A DNA stretch of 7,464 bases from the NCBI GenBank assembly GCA_027068385.1, contig JAMOTR010000031.1, positions 1 to 7,464 on the forward strand, given 5' to 3'. Shown here in pieces: positions 1-6,335 of this stretch. A program made the position numbers and the translations under genes. Under the pieces are notes generated by a model. It made no database searches. It was not told where the DNA came from and worked only from the letters and a program-made list of their open reading frames with translations. Source of the stretch: Candidatus Heimdallarchaeota archaeon. GTDB taxonomy: Archaea > Asgardarchaeota > Njordarchaeia > Njordarchaeales > JAMOTR01. The stretch's first letter is position 1; every line of letters starts with the position of its first letter.

Positions 1-1
1 C

Positions 2-259
2 GACTTCGAATCTAAGCTCACGATCCTCGAAATTATACGCGAGGAGAGTAAAAGGAAACCATTCGTGATCGTAACGCACGACCCAAACGCCTTGGTGGAC
101 ATCACGGACACCCTCGTCGTGATGAACAAGGGGAGGGTAGCGTTCGTAGGCTCCCCGCATAAGCTTTCTCGGGACGTATTGTGTAACGTATACGGCCCGG
201 CTTGTAAGGTCCTTAGGACGAACGGTAAAATCTTCCTACGGCTTCGGGACCAGCATTAG
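2..259 (+). CDS. ABC transporter ATP-binding protein, metal-type, C-terminal part (5' truncated)
   Basis: The reading frame is open from the window edge to a TAG stop and gives the last 85 residues of an ABC ATPase. Visible is the switch/H-loop strand 'PFVIVTHDPNAL', then 'DTLVVMNKGRVAFVGSP', the usual end of a nucleotide-binding domain; Walker A and the signature motif lie outside the window. A short tail after 'VYGPAC' is typical of Zn/Mn-type (ZnuC/MntB-like) ATPases. The ABC-3 permease starts one base after the stop, so the two are surely co-transcribed and form one importer; the binding protein is not visible and may lie upstream. Three CGG codons (170, 239, 245) would become Trp under the proposed code, two of them in the last residues. 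The metal transported cannot be read from sequence. Confidence 0.85.
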   Translation, partial: DFESKLTILEIIREESKRKPFVIVTHDPNALVDITDTLVVMNKGRVAFVGSPHKLSRDVLCNVYGPACKVLRTNGKIFLRLRDQH

Positions 260-260
260 G

Positions 261-968
261 ATGATCGTATACGTAGCTCTTTTAGCGGCATCCGTAGGTA
301 GCTTATCGAGCATACGTAGGGAGTTCTTTCAAGTGTCCGCGCTCGCCCACGCGACGGTATTAGGAGCCGCACTCGCGTGCTTCCTTCACATAAACATGTT
401 CCTAGGCGCGCTCGCCACGATCCCGATTCGGGCCTTGATCATATATCGCATGGACTCCCTCGAAGCCTCTTTAGGAGTTTTCGGGTTCTCCATGGGACTC
501 GCTGCGTACTTTTTAGCCGTGTCCGGCTCCACTGCTGTGGCTCGGAGCATACTCTTCGGATCCCTATTCGTGGACGACCCGATAGCCTCCGAAGCATTAA
601 AGATCATAAGCGTCCTCAGCGTGCTCTTCGTCGTCTTTTTCATGGACGACGTCGTTTACGAGGCGTTCGATCCCGAGGCCGCTTACGTATACAAGCCCCG
701 CCTGAGGTACTTATCGTTCCTCTATTATTTCCTCCTCGCGATCAGCACCGCTGTTCTACTACGCTTCCTCGGAGCTTTCCTCACGATCGTGGTCCTTTCT
801 TCGGCCCGGAGCATATTTAAGGGGATATCTCCCAGACGGATACCTATATTGTACTTCATCCTCCTCTTCGTCGTCCTCGAGCTATCCGTGTATACTCCTT
901 CCCCTACGGGATTCGCGACTTTCGTCTTAGCGGTATTAGTAGGGTTAAGGAACGTCAAAAACTCATGA
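261..968 (+). CDS. ABC-3 family metal transporter permease (ZnuB/MntB-like)
   Basis: A 235-residue, very hydrophobic protein with about six to eight membrane helices. The start resembles the family's N-terminal consensus: 'SIRREFFQVSALAHATVLGAAL' region matches 'vlRR.....DALsHavlpG' of ABC-3 permeases, and 'FDPEAAYVY' near residue 130 matches the conserved 'fDpefA' segment, followed by a small-residue-rich helix. It would form the membrane channel of a Zn, Mn or Fe importer with the ATPase encoded just upstream (1 nt gap). It is shorter than the usual 260-290 residues, mainly at the N-terminus, where a first helix seems reduced; ATG 261 is the natural start because it follows the ATPase stop. 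CGG occurs four times (residues 57, 95, 183, 193) and TGG never. Residues 57 and 95 lie in or at hydrophobic stretches ('PI-CGG-ALIIY', 'A-CGG-SILFGSLF'), where Trp fits far better than Arg. The 3' end overlaps the convergent transporter gene by 14 nt. Confidence 0.85.
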   Translation: MIVYVALLAASVGSLSSIRREFFQVSALAHATVLGAALACFLHINMFLGALATIPIRALIIYRMDSLEASLGVFGFSMGLAAYFLAVSGSTAVARSILFGSLFVDDPIASEALKIISVLSVLFVVFFMDDVVYEAFDPEAAYVYKPRLRYLSFLYYFLLAISTAVLLRFLGAFLTIVVLSSARSIFKGISPRRIPILYFILLFVVLELSVYTPSPTGFATFVLAVLVGLRNVKNS

Positions 969-1641
969 TTTTTCTCGAGGCGTACATGAACGGTGTATCG
1001 ATTAGCGCTGTGAGCCGCTTCATGAGTATCTGTCCCACGATGAGTTGTGCGATCACATGATTAGGGAATACGCCGTAGAACGATAACGGTATGAATATGA
1101 TCGTGTCGACGGTGAGGGAGAGTATAGATCCGAAGGCGTTGCGTACCCGTAGAGGATAACCGCGAGACCTAAAGAAGTGATAGTTCCGCGCGTCGAAGTG
1201 TTCGGAGACGAGGAAGGCTATCCGGGAGGCTACGGCAATGCGCGGAGAGAGTCCGAATATAGCATCGTACGCTTCCTCATAAGGCCGTCCCTCAAGCGGG
1301 ACGAAGAATATCGTGAGCCGCAAGGCGACCTCCGTGAGTAACACGGCGGCGAACGTCATGCGTATCATTTCGTACGTCCTTCCGAGGCCCGCGGACTCGT
1401 TCACTATGTCCGTAAGCATGTACGTCGTAGCCCGTAATACCACCGCCGCGGGTACTACGAAGAACTTCCCTAGATATACTACGCACGGCTTAGCGGCTAT
1501 GATTTCACTCACCATCACGAGTATCGCGTACCGTATCATCACGAACGTCAGGTCCTTCGTTTTACGGTACCGCCGCGCCCCTAGGAGGGAAACGGAACCT
1601 AGAACCGGTATTAATAGTATGGGTAGTATCTCGTAAAACAT
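955..1641 (-). CDS. Queuosine/archaeosine precursor transporter, YhhQ/VUT (DUF165) family
   Basis: A 228-residue integral membrane protein with about six helices. Family marks in order: 'TTYMLTDIVNESAGLGRTYE' near residue 72 (the 'fpltDl..E.yG...A' segment), 'GLSPRIAVAS' near 131, 'SEHFDA' near 147, 'RVRNAFGS' at 165-172, 'VDTIIFIPLSFYG' near 178, and a terminal 'LIDTPFMY'. This family imports precursors of the 7-deazaguanine tRNA bases; in archaea the product would be archaeosine. Substrate preQ0 versus preQ1 or base is not decidable here. Ten CGG codons (residues 23, 24, 37, 70, 108, 119, 140, 152, 165, 209) and no TGG. Residues 165 (PL-W-VRN), 119 (EG-W-P before 'EEAYDAIFGLSPR') and 152 (FDA-W-NYHF) fall where relatives carry Trp or another aromatic, while the genuine family arginines at 'SPRI' and 'VRN' are CGC. 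It is transcribed divergently from atpA, probably leaderless (TATA-like element about 21-32 nt upstream). Confidence 0.85.
   Translation of the reverse strand: MFYEILPILLIPVLGSVSLLGARRYRKTKDLTFVMIRYAILVMVSEIIAAKPCVVYLGKFFVVPAAVVLRATTYMLTDIVNESAGLGRTYEMIRMTFAAVLLTEVALRLTIFFVPLEGRPYEEAYDAIFGLSPRIAVASRIAFLVSEHFDARNYHFFRSRGYPLRVRNAFGSILSLTVDTIIFIPLSFYGVFPNHVIAQLIVGQILMKRLTALIDTPFMYASRKIMSF
969..973 (+). terminator. T5 run directly after the permease stop
   Basis: Five T residues follow the TGA stop at once. Archaeal RNA polymerase terminates at short T-runs without a hairpin, so this is a reasonable end for the metal-transporter transcript. It lies within the 3' end of the convergent gene. Weak evidence, from position and composition only. 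Confidence 0.35.
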
Positions 1642-1722
1642 TATTAGAGACCCTCGGGTCCGAATAATATAACATTACTCCTAAGGAGGGAACACACATT
1701 ATCTTTCTTTGAACGAGATCTC
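1642..1722. promoter_or_regulatory. Divergent promoter region between the YhhQ-family transporter and atpA
   Basis: This 81-nt gap must start transcription in both directions. The AT-rich block at 1662-1673 (aataatataac core) is TATA-like on both strands. Read on the minus strand it lies 21-32 nt before the transporter ATG, the spacing of an archaeal leaderless transcript. On the plus strand it lies 50-61 nt before the atpA ATG, predicting a start near 1695 and a 5' leader of about 28 nt. An interrupted palindrome CTCCT-A-AGGAG at 1678-1688 sits beside it and could be an operator or a BRE-like element. The atpA ATG has no strong Shine-Dalgarno sequence. Confidence 0.5.
1678..1688. repeat. Short palindrome CTCCT-A-AGGAG in the divergent promoter
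   Basis: Perfect 5-nt arms around a central A, located between the shared TATA-like block and the atpA start. It contains GGAGG-like sequence but ends about 33 nt before the ATG, too far to be its ribosome binding site. A transcription-factor site is possible; the arms are short enough to occur by chance. Confidence 0.3.
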
Positions 1723-3537
1723 ATGGAACAACCGAAGATCTCAGAAATACGCGGTATGGTCGTTATAGCCGATATACCGCCCGGATACACGGTAAGTGGT
1801 AACGAAATGGTTCTCGTTGGTGAGGACAAGCTCGTCGGTGAGGTCGTGCGTATATTTAGAAGAGGGGACCGCGTGAGGGTATACATACAGGTCTACGAGG
1901 ATACCACCGGTCTTATGGTAGGGGAACCGGTGTACCTAACGGGAAAGCCTCTTACGGTAGAACTCGGACCCGGAATCCTAAATAACTTCTTCGACGGTAT
2001 ACAGAGGCCTTTAGAAATAATTAAGAAGGTATCCGGAATATTCATCCGTCGCGGGGTTCAAGCGAAGCCCCTGGATCGCTCCCGTAAGCGGGACGTGGAG
2101 ATAAAAGTGAAGGAAGGCGATAAAATAGGACCCGGAAGCGTAATCGCTGAGGTTCCCGAGACTAGCCGCATTAAACACTTAATAATGGTCCCTCCGAATT
2201 ATCCCGAGGGTACCGTAAAGCGGGTCGCGGGTGACGGTAAGTACACGATAGAGGACGTGATCGTGACGTATGAGGCGAACGGTAAAGAATACGAACTAAA
2301 GCTTTACCATAGGCGGCCCGTGAGGCGCGCGAGACCGTTCTTGAAGCGTTATCCTTCCGAGATGCCCCTGATCACGGGTCAGCGCGTTCTAGATACGTTC
2401 TTCCCACTCGCTAAAGGCGGTACCGCGGCTTCCCCTGGAGGGTTCGGAACGGGTAAGACCGTGTTACAGCATCAGTTAGCTAAGCGGAGCGATGCCGACG
2501 TCGTCGTAATGGTCGCTTGTGGAGAGCGCGGTAATGAGGCTACAGAGGTGGTAGAGACCTTCCCTGAGCTCGTCGATCCTCGGACGGGTAAGCCCTTAAT
2601 GGAGCGCACCGTGCTCATAGTAAATACTTCTAATATGCCCGTAGCGGCACGCGAGGCTAGCATTTATACGGGCGTAACGATAGCCGAATATTATCGCGAT
2701 ATGGGCTACGACGTCCTTCTATTAGCGGACTCTACGAGTCGTCGGGCTGAGGCGTTAAGGGAGATCTCATCGCGTTTAGAGGAAATGCCCGGAGAGGAAG
2801 GGTTCCCCGCTTATCTAGCTTCTAGGCTCGCACAGTTCTACGAACGTGCCGGACGCGTTCAGACGCTCAGCGGCCGCGTTGGGAGCGTGTCGATAGTGGG
2901 GGCCGTATCGCCTCAAGGATCCGACTTCTCGGAGCCCGTGACTCAGAATACGCTAAAGGTCGTGAAGGTGTTCCGGGCGTTATCGAAGAAGCTCGCTGAG
3001 AGGCGTCACTATCCCGCGGTCGATCGGCTCATGTCTTATTCGTTATACGTGGACGCCCTGAAGCCCTATTATAGGAAGATCGCTCCAGATTACCCGGAGA
3101 TACGCGACGAGGCCATGAAGATCCTAGAGCTCGAGGCGGAGCTCATGGACATCGTAAAGATCGTAGGAAAGGACGCTCTGAGCGAGCCCCAGAAGGCTAT
3201 TCTAGCGACCGGACGCCTCATACGCGAGGGCTTCCTACAACAGAACGCGTTCCACGAAATCGACTCTTATTGTCCTCTGGAGAAGCAGTATCGGATACTT
3301 AAGACGATCATGACGTTCTATCACGAGGCCTTAAGGTATATCAAGGCTGGCGGTCGCGTGGATAACCTAGAGCGCTCCGAGGTATACGGGAGGATACTCC
3401 GTTTGAAGTTCGTGGAGAACGAGCGCGTCGCTCAGGAGGCTCAAGCCATCATTAACGAGCTACGTAAGATGGTAGAATCGATCGTCGCGAGCGCCCGAGC
3501 TTCTTTATCCTCTCTCTCGGTTTTTGTTCATGTCTAG
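1723..3537 (+). CDS. atpA: A-type ATP synthase catalytic subunit A; all conserved Trp positions are CGG
   Basis: The 604-residue catalytic subunit of the membrane-bound archaeal A1Ao ATP synthase; length is normal and no intein is present. In order: N-terminal beta-barrel ('ISEIRGMVVIADIPPGY'), the non-homologous bulge region (about 112-190), P-loop GGFGTGKT at 239-246, catalytic 'CGERGNE' at 266-272, 'NTSNMPVAAREASIYTG' at 301-317, Walker B 'LLLADSTSR' ending at 340, 'EMPGEEGFPAYLASRLAQFY' near 354, and the C-terminal helical domain ('CPLEKQY' near 517). Translated with the standard code it has no Trp. CGG occurs nine times: residues 123, 167, 198, 255, 287, 341, 418, 435, 524. Six of these (123, 198, 255, 341, 418, 435) are the classical Trp positions of the family, and 167 is aromatic in eukaryotic V-ATPase A. 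About 40 other arginines use CGC, CGT, AGG or AGA, with one CGA near the C-terminus. The P-loop differs from the usual GPFGSGKT (P to G, S to T). The last 8 nt overlap the next gene. Confidence 0.98.
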   Translation: MEQPKISEIRGMVVIADIPPGYTVSGNEMVLVGEDKLVGEVVRIFRRGDRVRVYIQVYEDTTGLMVGEPVYLTGKPLTVELGPGILNNFFDGIQRPLEIIKKVSGIFIRRGVQAKPLDRSRKRDVEIKVKEGDKIGPGSVIAEVPETSRIKHLIMVPPNYPEGTVKRVAGDGKYTIEDVIVTYEANGKEYELKLYHRRPVRRARPFLKRYPSEMPLITGQRVLDTFFPLAKGGTAASPGGFGTGKTVLQHQLAKRSDADVVVMVACGERGNEATEVVETFPELVDPRTGKPLMERTVLIVNTSNMPVAAREASIYTGVTIAEYYRDMGYDVLLLADSTSRRAEALREISSRLEEMPGEEGFPAYLASRLAQFYERAGRVQTLSGRVGSVSIVGAVSPQGSDFSEPVTQNTLKVVKVFRALSKKLAERRHYPAVDRLMSYSLYVDALKPYYRKIAPDYPEIRDEAMKILELEAELMDIVKIVGKDALSEPQKAILATGRLIREGFLQQNAFHEIDSYCPLEKQYRILKTIMTFYHEALRYIKAGGRVDNLERSEVYGRILRLKFVENERVAQEAQAIINELRKMVESIVASARASLSSLSVFVHV

Positions 3538-5497
3538 AATCTTGCCCGAGGAATACCTCGAGCGTTTAAAGCGCCTTCCGGAGCTCCCTAGATTGATTCC
3601 GCTAGTACTAGAGGGTAAGGGGTCCGACGAGGACGTCCTCGCTGTAGCTACGGCCGTTGAGGTGTTCAAGCCGGAAATAGACGATAAGAGCCTCGCGAAG
3701 TTGATAAACACGCTAGCCTCGCGCGGCCTCTACGATCGGATACGGAGGATCCTAAAGGCGTATGATGCTAAGAGTGTAGCGAAGGCGATGATCGTAAAAG
3801 CCCTGAGCTCGGAAAGGCCGGAGAACATATCTAATATTATAGATGAACTGAGGGCCGTCGACGAACTAGTCCTGAAGGAATCGAACGCACCAGCGTTATT
3901 ACGCGCCTCTAGGGATAAGGAAATACTCGAAATAGCCCGTAAGTCGATCACGCCCAAGAACTTAGAGACACGGCTTTGGGTAATTAGGGAGACCTTCTAT
4001 AACACCTCAGACGAGGAGGCTATAAGGTTCCTAATAGGCCTACTAAAGAGGCGGAGGGATTACGCTCATTTGATACTCGACGCGCTCGTAGACGTTCGGC
4101 CGGAGCCGGATCGGGACTACATCACTCGCGAGCTCGGTGAGGAGGATCGCAAACGGCTCGTGTATGCGGGAGGGAGAAGTAAAAAGATCCTGGAGAAAAT
4201 CGAGGACGCTTTAGTCGAAGGCCTCCTCTTAGGTCGGATAGGACAGCTATTACACGATCACCCGGAGCTCTTACCCGTAGGAGAATACATACTAGAGAAA
4301 CGCCTGCGGCTTAAGGTACCGGAAGACGAGCGCAGGGGGACGTTCATACGGGCGCTACACTTCTTCCCTTCGATTAGGGGGTTCGGGGATAAGATCCTTT
4401 ATCTATTAGCGGACGCGATTAAGTACGCGATAGTAAACGAGGACACGCATCTGTTGAGGATCGCGGTGAGTCAGCTAGCGGACATAAAGGTACATCCCGA
4501 CCTAAAGGCGAAAGTGATTGAAGAGGCTATTAAGGGAATCGAGGAGACGGACCGGTTCTTCGACGCGATGGACACTATATTAAGGCACTTGATATTCGAC
4601 GAGCGTCTCGCCGCTAAGGTAATAGGTATCCTTGCCGGTGTCTTACCCGATATACGCGCGATATTAGCCGTGTTCGGTGACGCCTTAAGGCGCCTCCTCT
4701 CCTCACCCGCTGCATACGAGGTACTCGAGGCTCTAATAGAGGCTAAGCCCGGGGATAAGGCGCTAAAGGAAGTAATAGATATGGTGACGGACGAGAGGGC
4801 TAGGATACGCGCTACCGTAAAGCTGGGAGAGGGAATAGAGAGCTTAGACCCTTATAAGGTGCTCTTATACGCTTACGATCTCCTAGATCCGCGCGAGGTA
4901 CTAAAGCTATTACAGGAGGTGGAGTTCGACGAGGCTCTAATACCGGCTATAAAGAAGGCGTTAGAGGCGTTAAGTAGAGAAGATCTAGAGCGGTTCTTAG
5001 AGAAGCTGGAGTCCATCGACGCGAGGAAAATCGGCCGGATATACGTGATACTTGCCGCGAAGTTCGGTAGGGAAGACCTATTAGATAAGCTACTCGAGCT
5101 CGAGGACGTGGAGATGGATTCGGATACCGCGGAGACGCTAGTGATGCTAGCGGCTAGAAGGCCTAAGGCGGAGGAGGTCTTGAAGAAGTTCTTACATAAG
5201 GACCCTATAGTATCCGCGTTAGCGCGTATGTTATACGGATCGCCGAAGGCCTTAGAATACGCTCGCGAGCTCGCCTCTAGAGGATATAAGGAAAAAGCCC
5301 TAGGATTACTCCTCAGCGCGTTCCGCGGGAGTAATAACATAGAAGCGGCGGAGATGATCCTAAGGATCTCAGACGAGCCTCTAAAGTATCTCATAGAGGT
5401 AGCTCCCGATATAATATACGCGGAGCCCCTGTTCAAAAAGGTGCGCGAGATCGTGAACGGTTTTTTCAAGGGTAGTACTGGATTCCCGGAGGGGTGA
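3530..5497 (+). CDS. Large alpha-helical repeat (HEAT/ARM-like) protein of unknown function, downstream of atpA
   Basis: A 655-residue protein I do not recognise. It is almost wholly built of amphipathic helices of about 12-20 residues with short loops, rich in Leu, Ala, Glu, Lys and Arg, with no signal peptide, membrane helix or catalytic motif. This is the look of an alpha-solenoid (HEAT/ARM or TPR-like) scaffold, likely cytoplasmic. I chose ATG 3530, which overlaps the atpA stop by 8 nt; a TTG two codons earlier (3524) is in frame but less likely. The overlap implies translational coupling with atpA, so a role linked to the ATP synthase is possible but is only inference. CGG occurs 13 times (3737, 3743, 3971, 4052, 4097, 4112, 4154, 4235, 4307, 4349, 4553, 4991, 5036), TGG once (3977-3979). 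Several CGG fall at helix-core or aromatic-rich spots ('TFI-CGG-ALHFF', 'TD-CGG-FFDAM', 'KIG-CGG-IYVILA'), which favours Trp. The 3' end overlaps the convergent HD gene by 32 nt. Confidence 0.85.
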   Translation: MSRILPEEYLERLKRLPELPRLIPLVLEGKGSDEDVLAVATAVEVFKPEIDDKSLAKLINTLASRGLYDRIRRILKAYDAKSVAKAMIVKALSSERPENISNIIDELRAVDELVLKESNAPALLRASRDKEILEIARKSITPKNLETRLWVIRETFYNTSDEEAIRFLIGLLKRRRDYAHLILDALVDVRPEPDRDYITRELGEEDRKRLVYAGGRSKKILEKIEDALVEGLLLGRIGQLLHDHPELLPVGEYILEKRLRLKVPEDERRGTFIRALHFFPSIRGFGDKILYLLADAIKYAIVNEDTHLLRIAVSQLADIKVHPDLKAKVIEEAIKGIEETDRFFDAMDTILRHLIFDERLAAKVIGILAGVLPDIRAILAVFGDALRRLLSSPAAYEVLEALIEAKPGDKALKEVIDMVTDERARIRATVKLGEGIESLDPYKVLLYAYDLLDPREVLKLLQEVEFDEALIPAIKKALEALSREDLERFLEKLESIDARKIGRIYVILAAKFGREDLLDKLLELEDVEMDSDTAETLVMLAARRPKAEEVLKKFLHKDPIVSALARMLYGSPKALEYARELASRGYKEKALGLLLSAFRGSNNIEAAEMILRISDEPLKYLIEVAPDIIYAEPLFKKVREIVNGFFKGSTGFPEG

Positions 5498-6299
5498 ACT
5501 TAGAGAGCCTTATTTCTTCCCCGTTGAGCGTTACGTGTATCTCTATGAGGTCCTTTAATAGCGAGGAGTCGAGCTTCTTACCGAGTATCTCCTCGATCTG
5601 AAACACACCAGCGGGGTTCTCTAGATCGATCTCTATCCTTACGGGCTTCGACTTGCCCTTCACGATCTTTAAGCTCTTCACGGCTAGAGCCGATAAGCTG
5701 TGTATATCTATCTTACCTAAGCTATAGGGCTTCCTAGAACGACCCTCGGTGATGTCGCATCCGTCGGCTACCTTTAATATGCTCGCCTCTATCGTGAACG
5801 CCTGAACGCTCTCATCGTGAGCGTATATAGCGTTTAGGACGTGGAACAACAACGCCAAGCGTTTCCCTTCGGGCTCGTCCTTATACACGTCATCGATGAT
5901 CTCTTTTATCCGGTCCTTAGCGAGATACACGGAGTGAAGCCGGTGCTGATCGCGGTGAACTACGTTACCCACGTCATGGAAGAAGGCCGCTAAGAGTATC
6001 GTGGCGAGGGAGTCGTCCCGATCTCCGATCTTATACTTCACGATGTTCGGCTCTATTCCGGCCTCGCGCAACAAGTGGAATATCTCTATGCTCCTCTGCA
6101 TTACTATTAAAGCGTGCATGCGCCCGTGATCGTTATATCCCAAGTAACGCACGACGAACGTATTAACGATCCTATGCACGGTCTTAAACACGTCGTTCTC
6201 GAAGAGCTTCTTCACGATCTTTAACGATTTCTCATAGCCGAGCTCTTCAAGCATAGCTATAATCTCCTGTTCCTTAGCCCGTATAACGTCGAACGGCAT
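5466..6299 (-). CDS. HD-domain phosphohydrolase, archaeal type
   Basis: A 277-residue soluble protein. HD-superfamily metal ligands are visible: H58 in 'YNDHGRMHALIV', H108-D109 in 'AAFFHDVGNVVHR', and D179 in 'ILKVADGCDITEGRSR', a segment typical of a widespread archaeal HD family of unknown substrate. The domain occupies about residues 40-195; the remaining 80 residues form an alpha/beta tail with 'PVRIEIDLENPAGVFQIEEI', as in relatives. It probably hydrolyses a phosphomonoester or phosphodiester of a nucleotide; the substrate is unknown. CGG occurs at residues 7, 94, 120 and 130, TGG never. The start ATG at 6299 has a TATA-like element GATTTTTATC 24-33 nt upstream, so it may have its own leaderless transcript besides read-through from the acyltransferase gene 36 nt upstream. 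Confidence 0.88.
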   Translation of the reverse strand: MPFDVIRAKEQEIIAMLEELGYEKSLKIVKKLFENDVFKTVHRIVNTFVVRYLGYNDHGRMHALIVMQRSIEIFHLLREAGIEPNIVKYKIGDRDDSLATILLAAFFHDVGNVVHRDQHRLHSVYLAKDRIKEIIDDVYKDEPEGKRLALLFHVLNAIYAHDESVQAFTIEASILKVADGCDITEGRSRKPYSLGKIDIHSLSALAVKSLKIVKGKSKPVRIEIDLENPAGVFQIEEILGKKLDSSLLKDLIEIHVTLNGEEIRLSKFTPPGIQYYP

Positions 6300-6335
6300 G
6301 AATGATTTACCTGAGGGAGAGCGATAAAAATCTTT
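6300..6335 (-). promoter_or_regulatory. Intergenic promoter/terminator between acyltransferase and HD genes
   Basis: Read on the minus strand, a T5 run (6330-6326) follows closely after the acyltransferase TAA and could end that transcript. The same AT-rich block, GATTTTTATC at 6323-6332, lies 24-33 nt before the HD start codon, the distance expected for a TATA box of a leaderless archaeal mRNA. Both roles rest on position and composition only. Confidence 0.4.

Noticed and set aside
377..820. 147-codon plus-strand frame inside the permease gene
   Set aside because: Arg/His-rich shadow of a hydrophobic permease frame that matches ABC-3 proteins.
1683..1690. AAGGAGGG as ribosome binding site for atpA
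   Set aside because: It ends 32 nt before the ATG and any start at the right distance runs quickly into TGA; it probably lies at or upstream of the transcription start.
1723..3537. AtpA as a decayed or functionally changed paralogue with Trp replaced by Arg
   Set aside because: All catalytic motifs and length are intact, and the changes involve one codon only; the same codon pattern appears in unrelated genes.
4873..5469. 198-codon open frame on the minus strand, opposite the solenoid gene, Ser-rich
   Set aside because: It is the antisense shadow of a Glu/Leu-rich helical protein; its composition follows from the sense codons, and no motif or promoter supports it.
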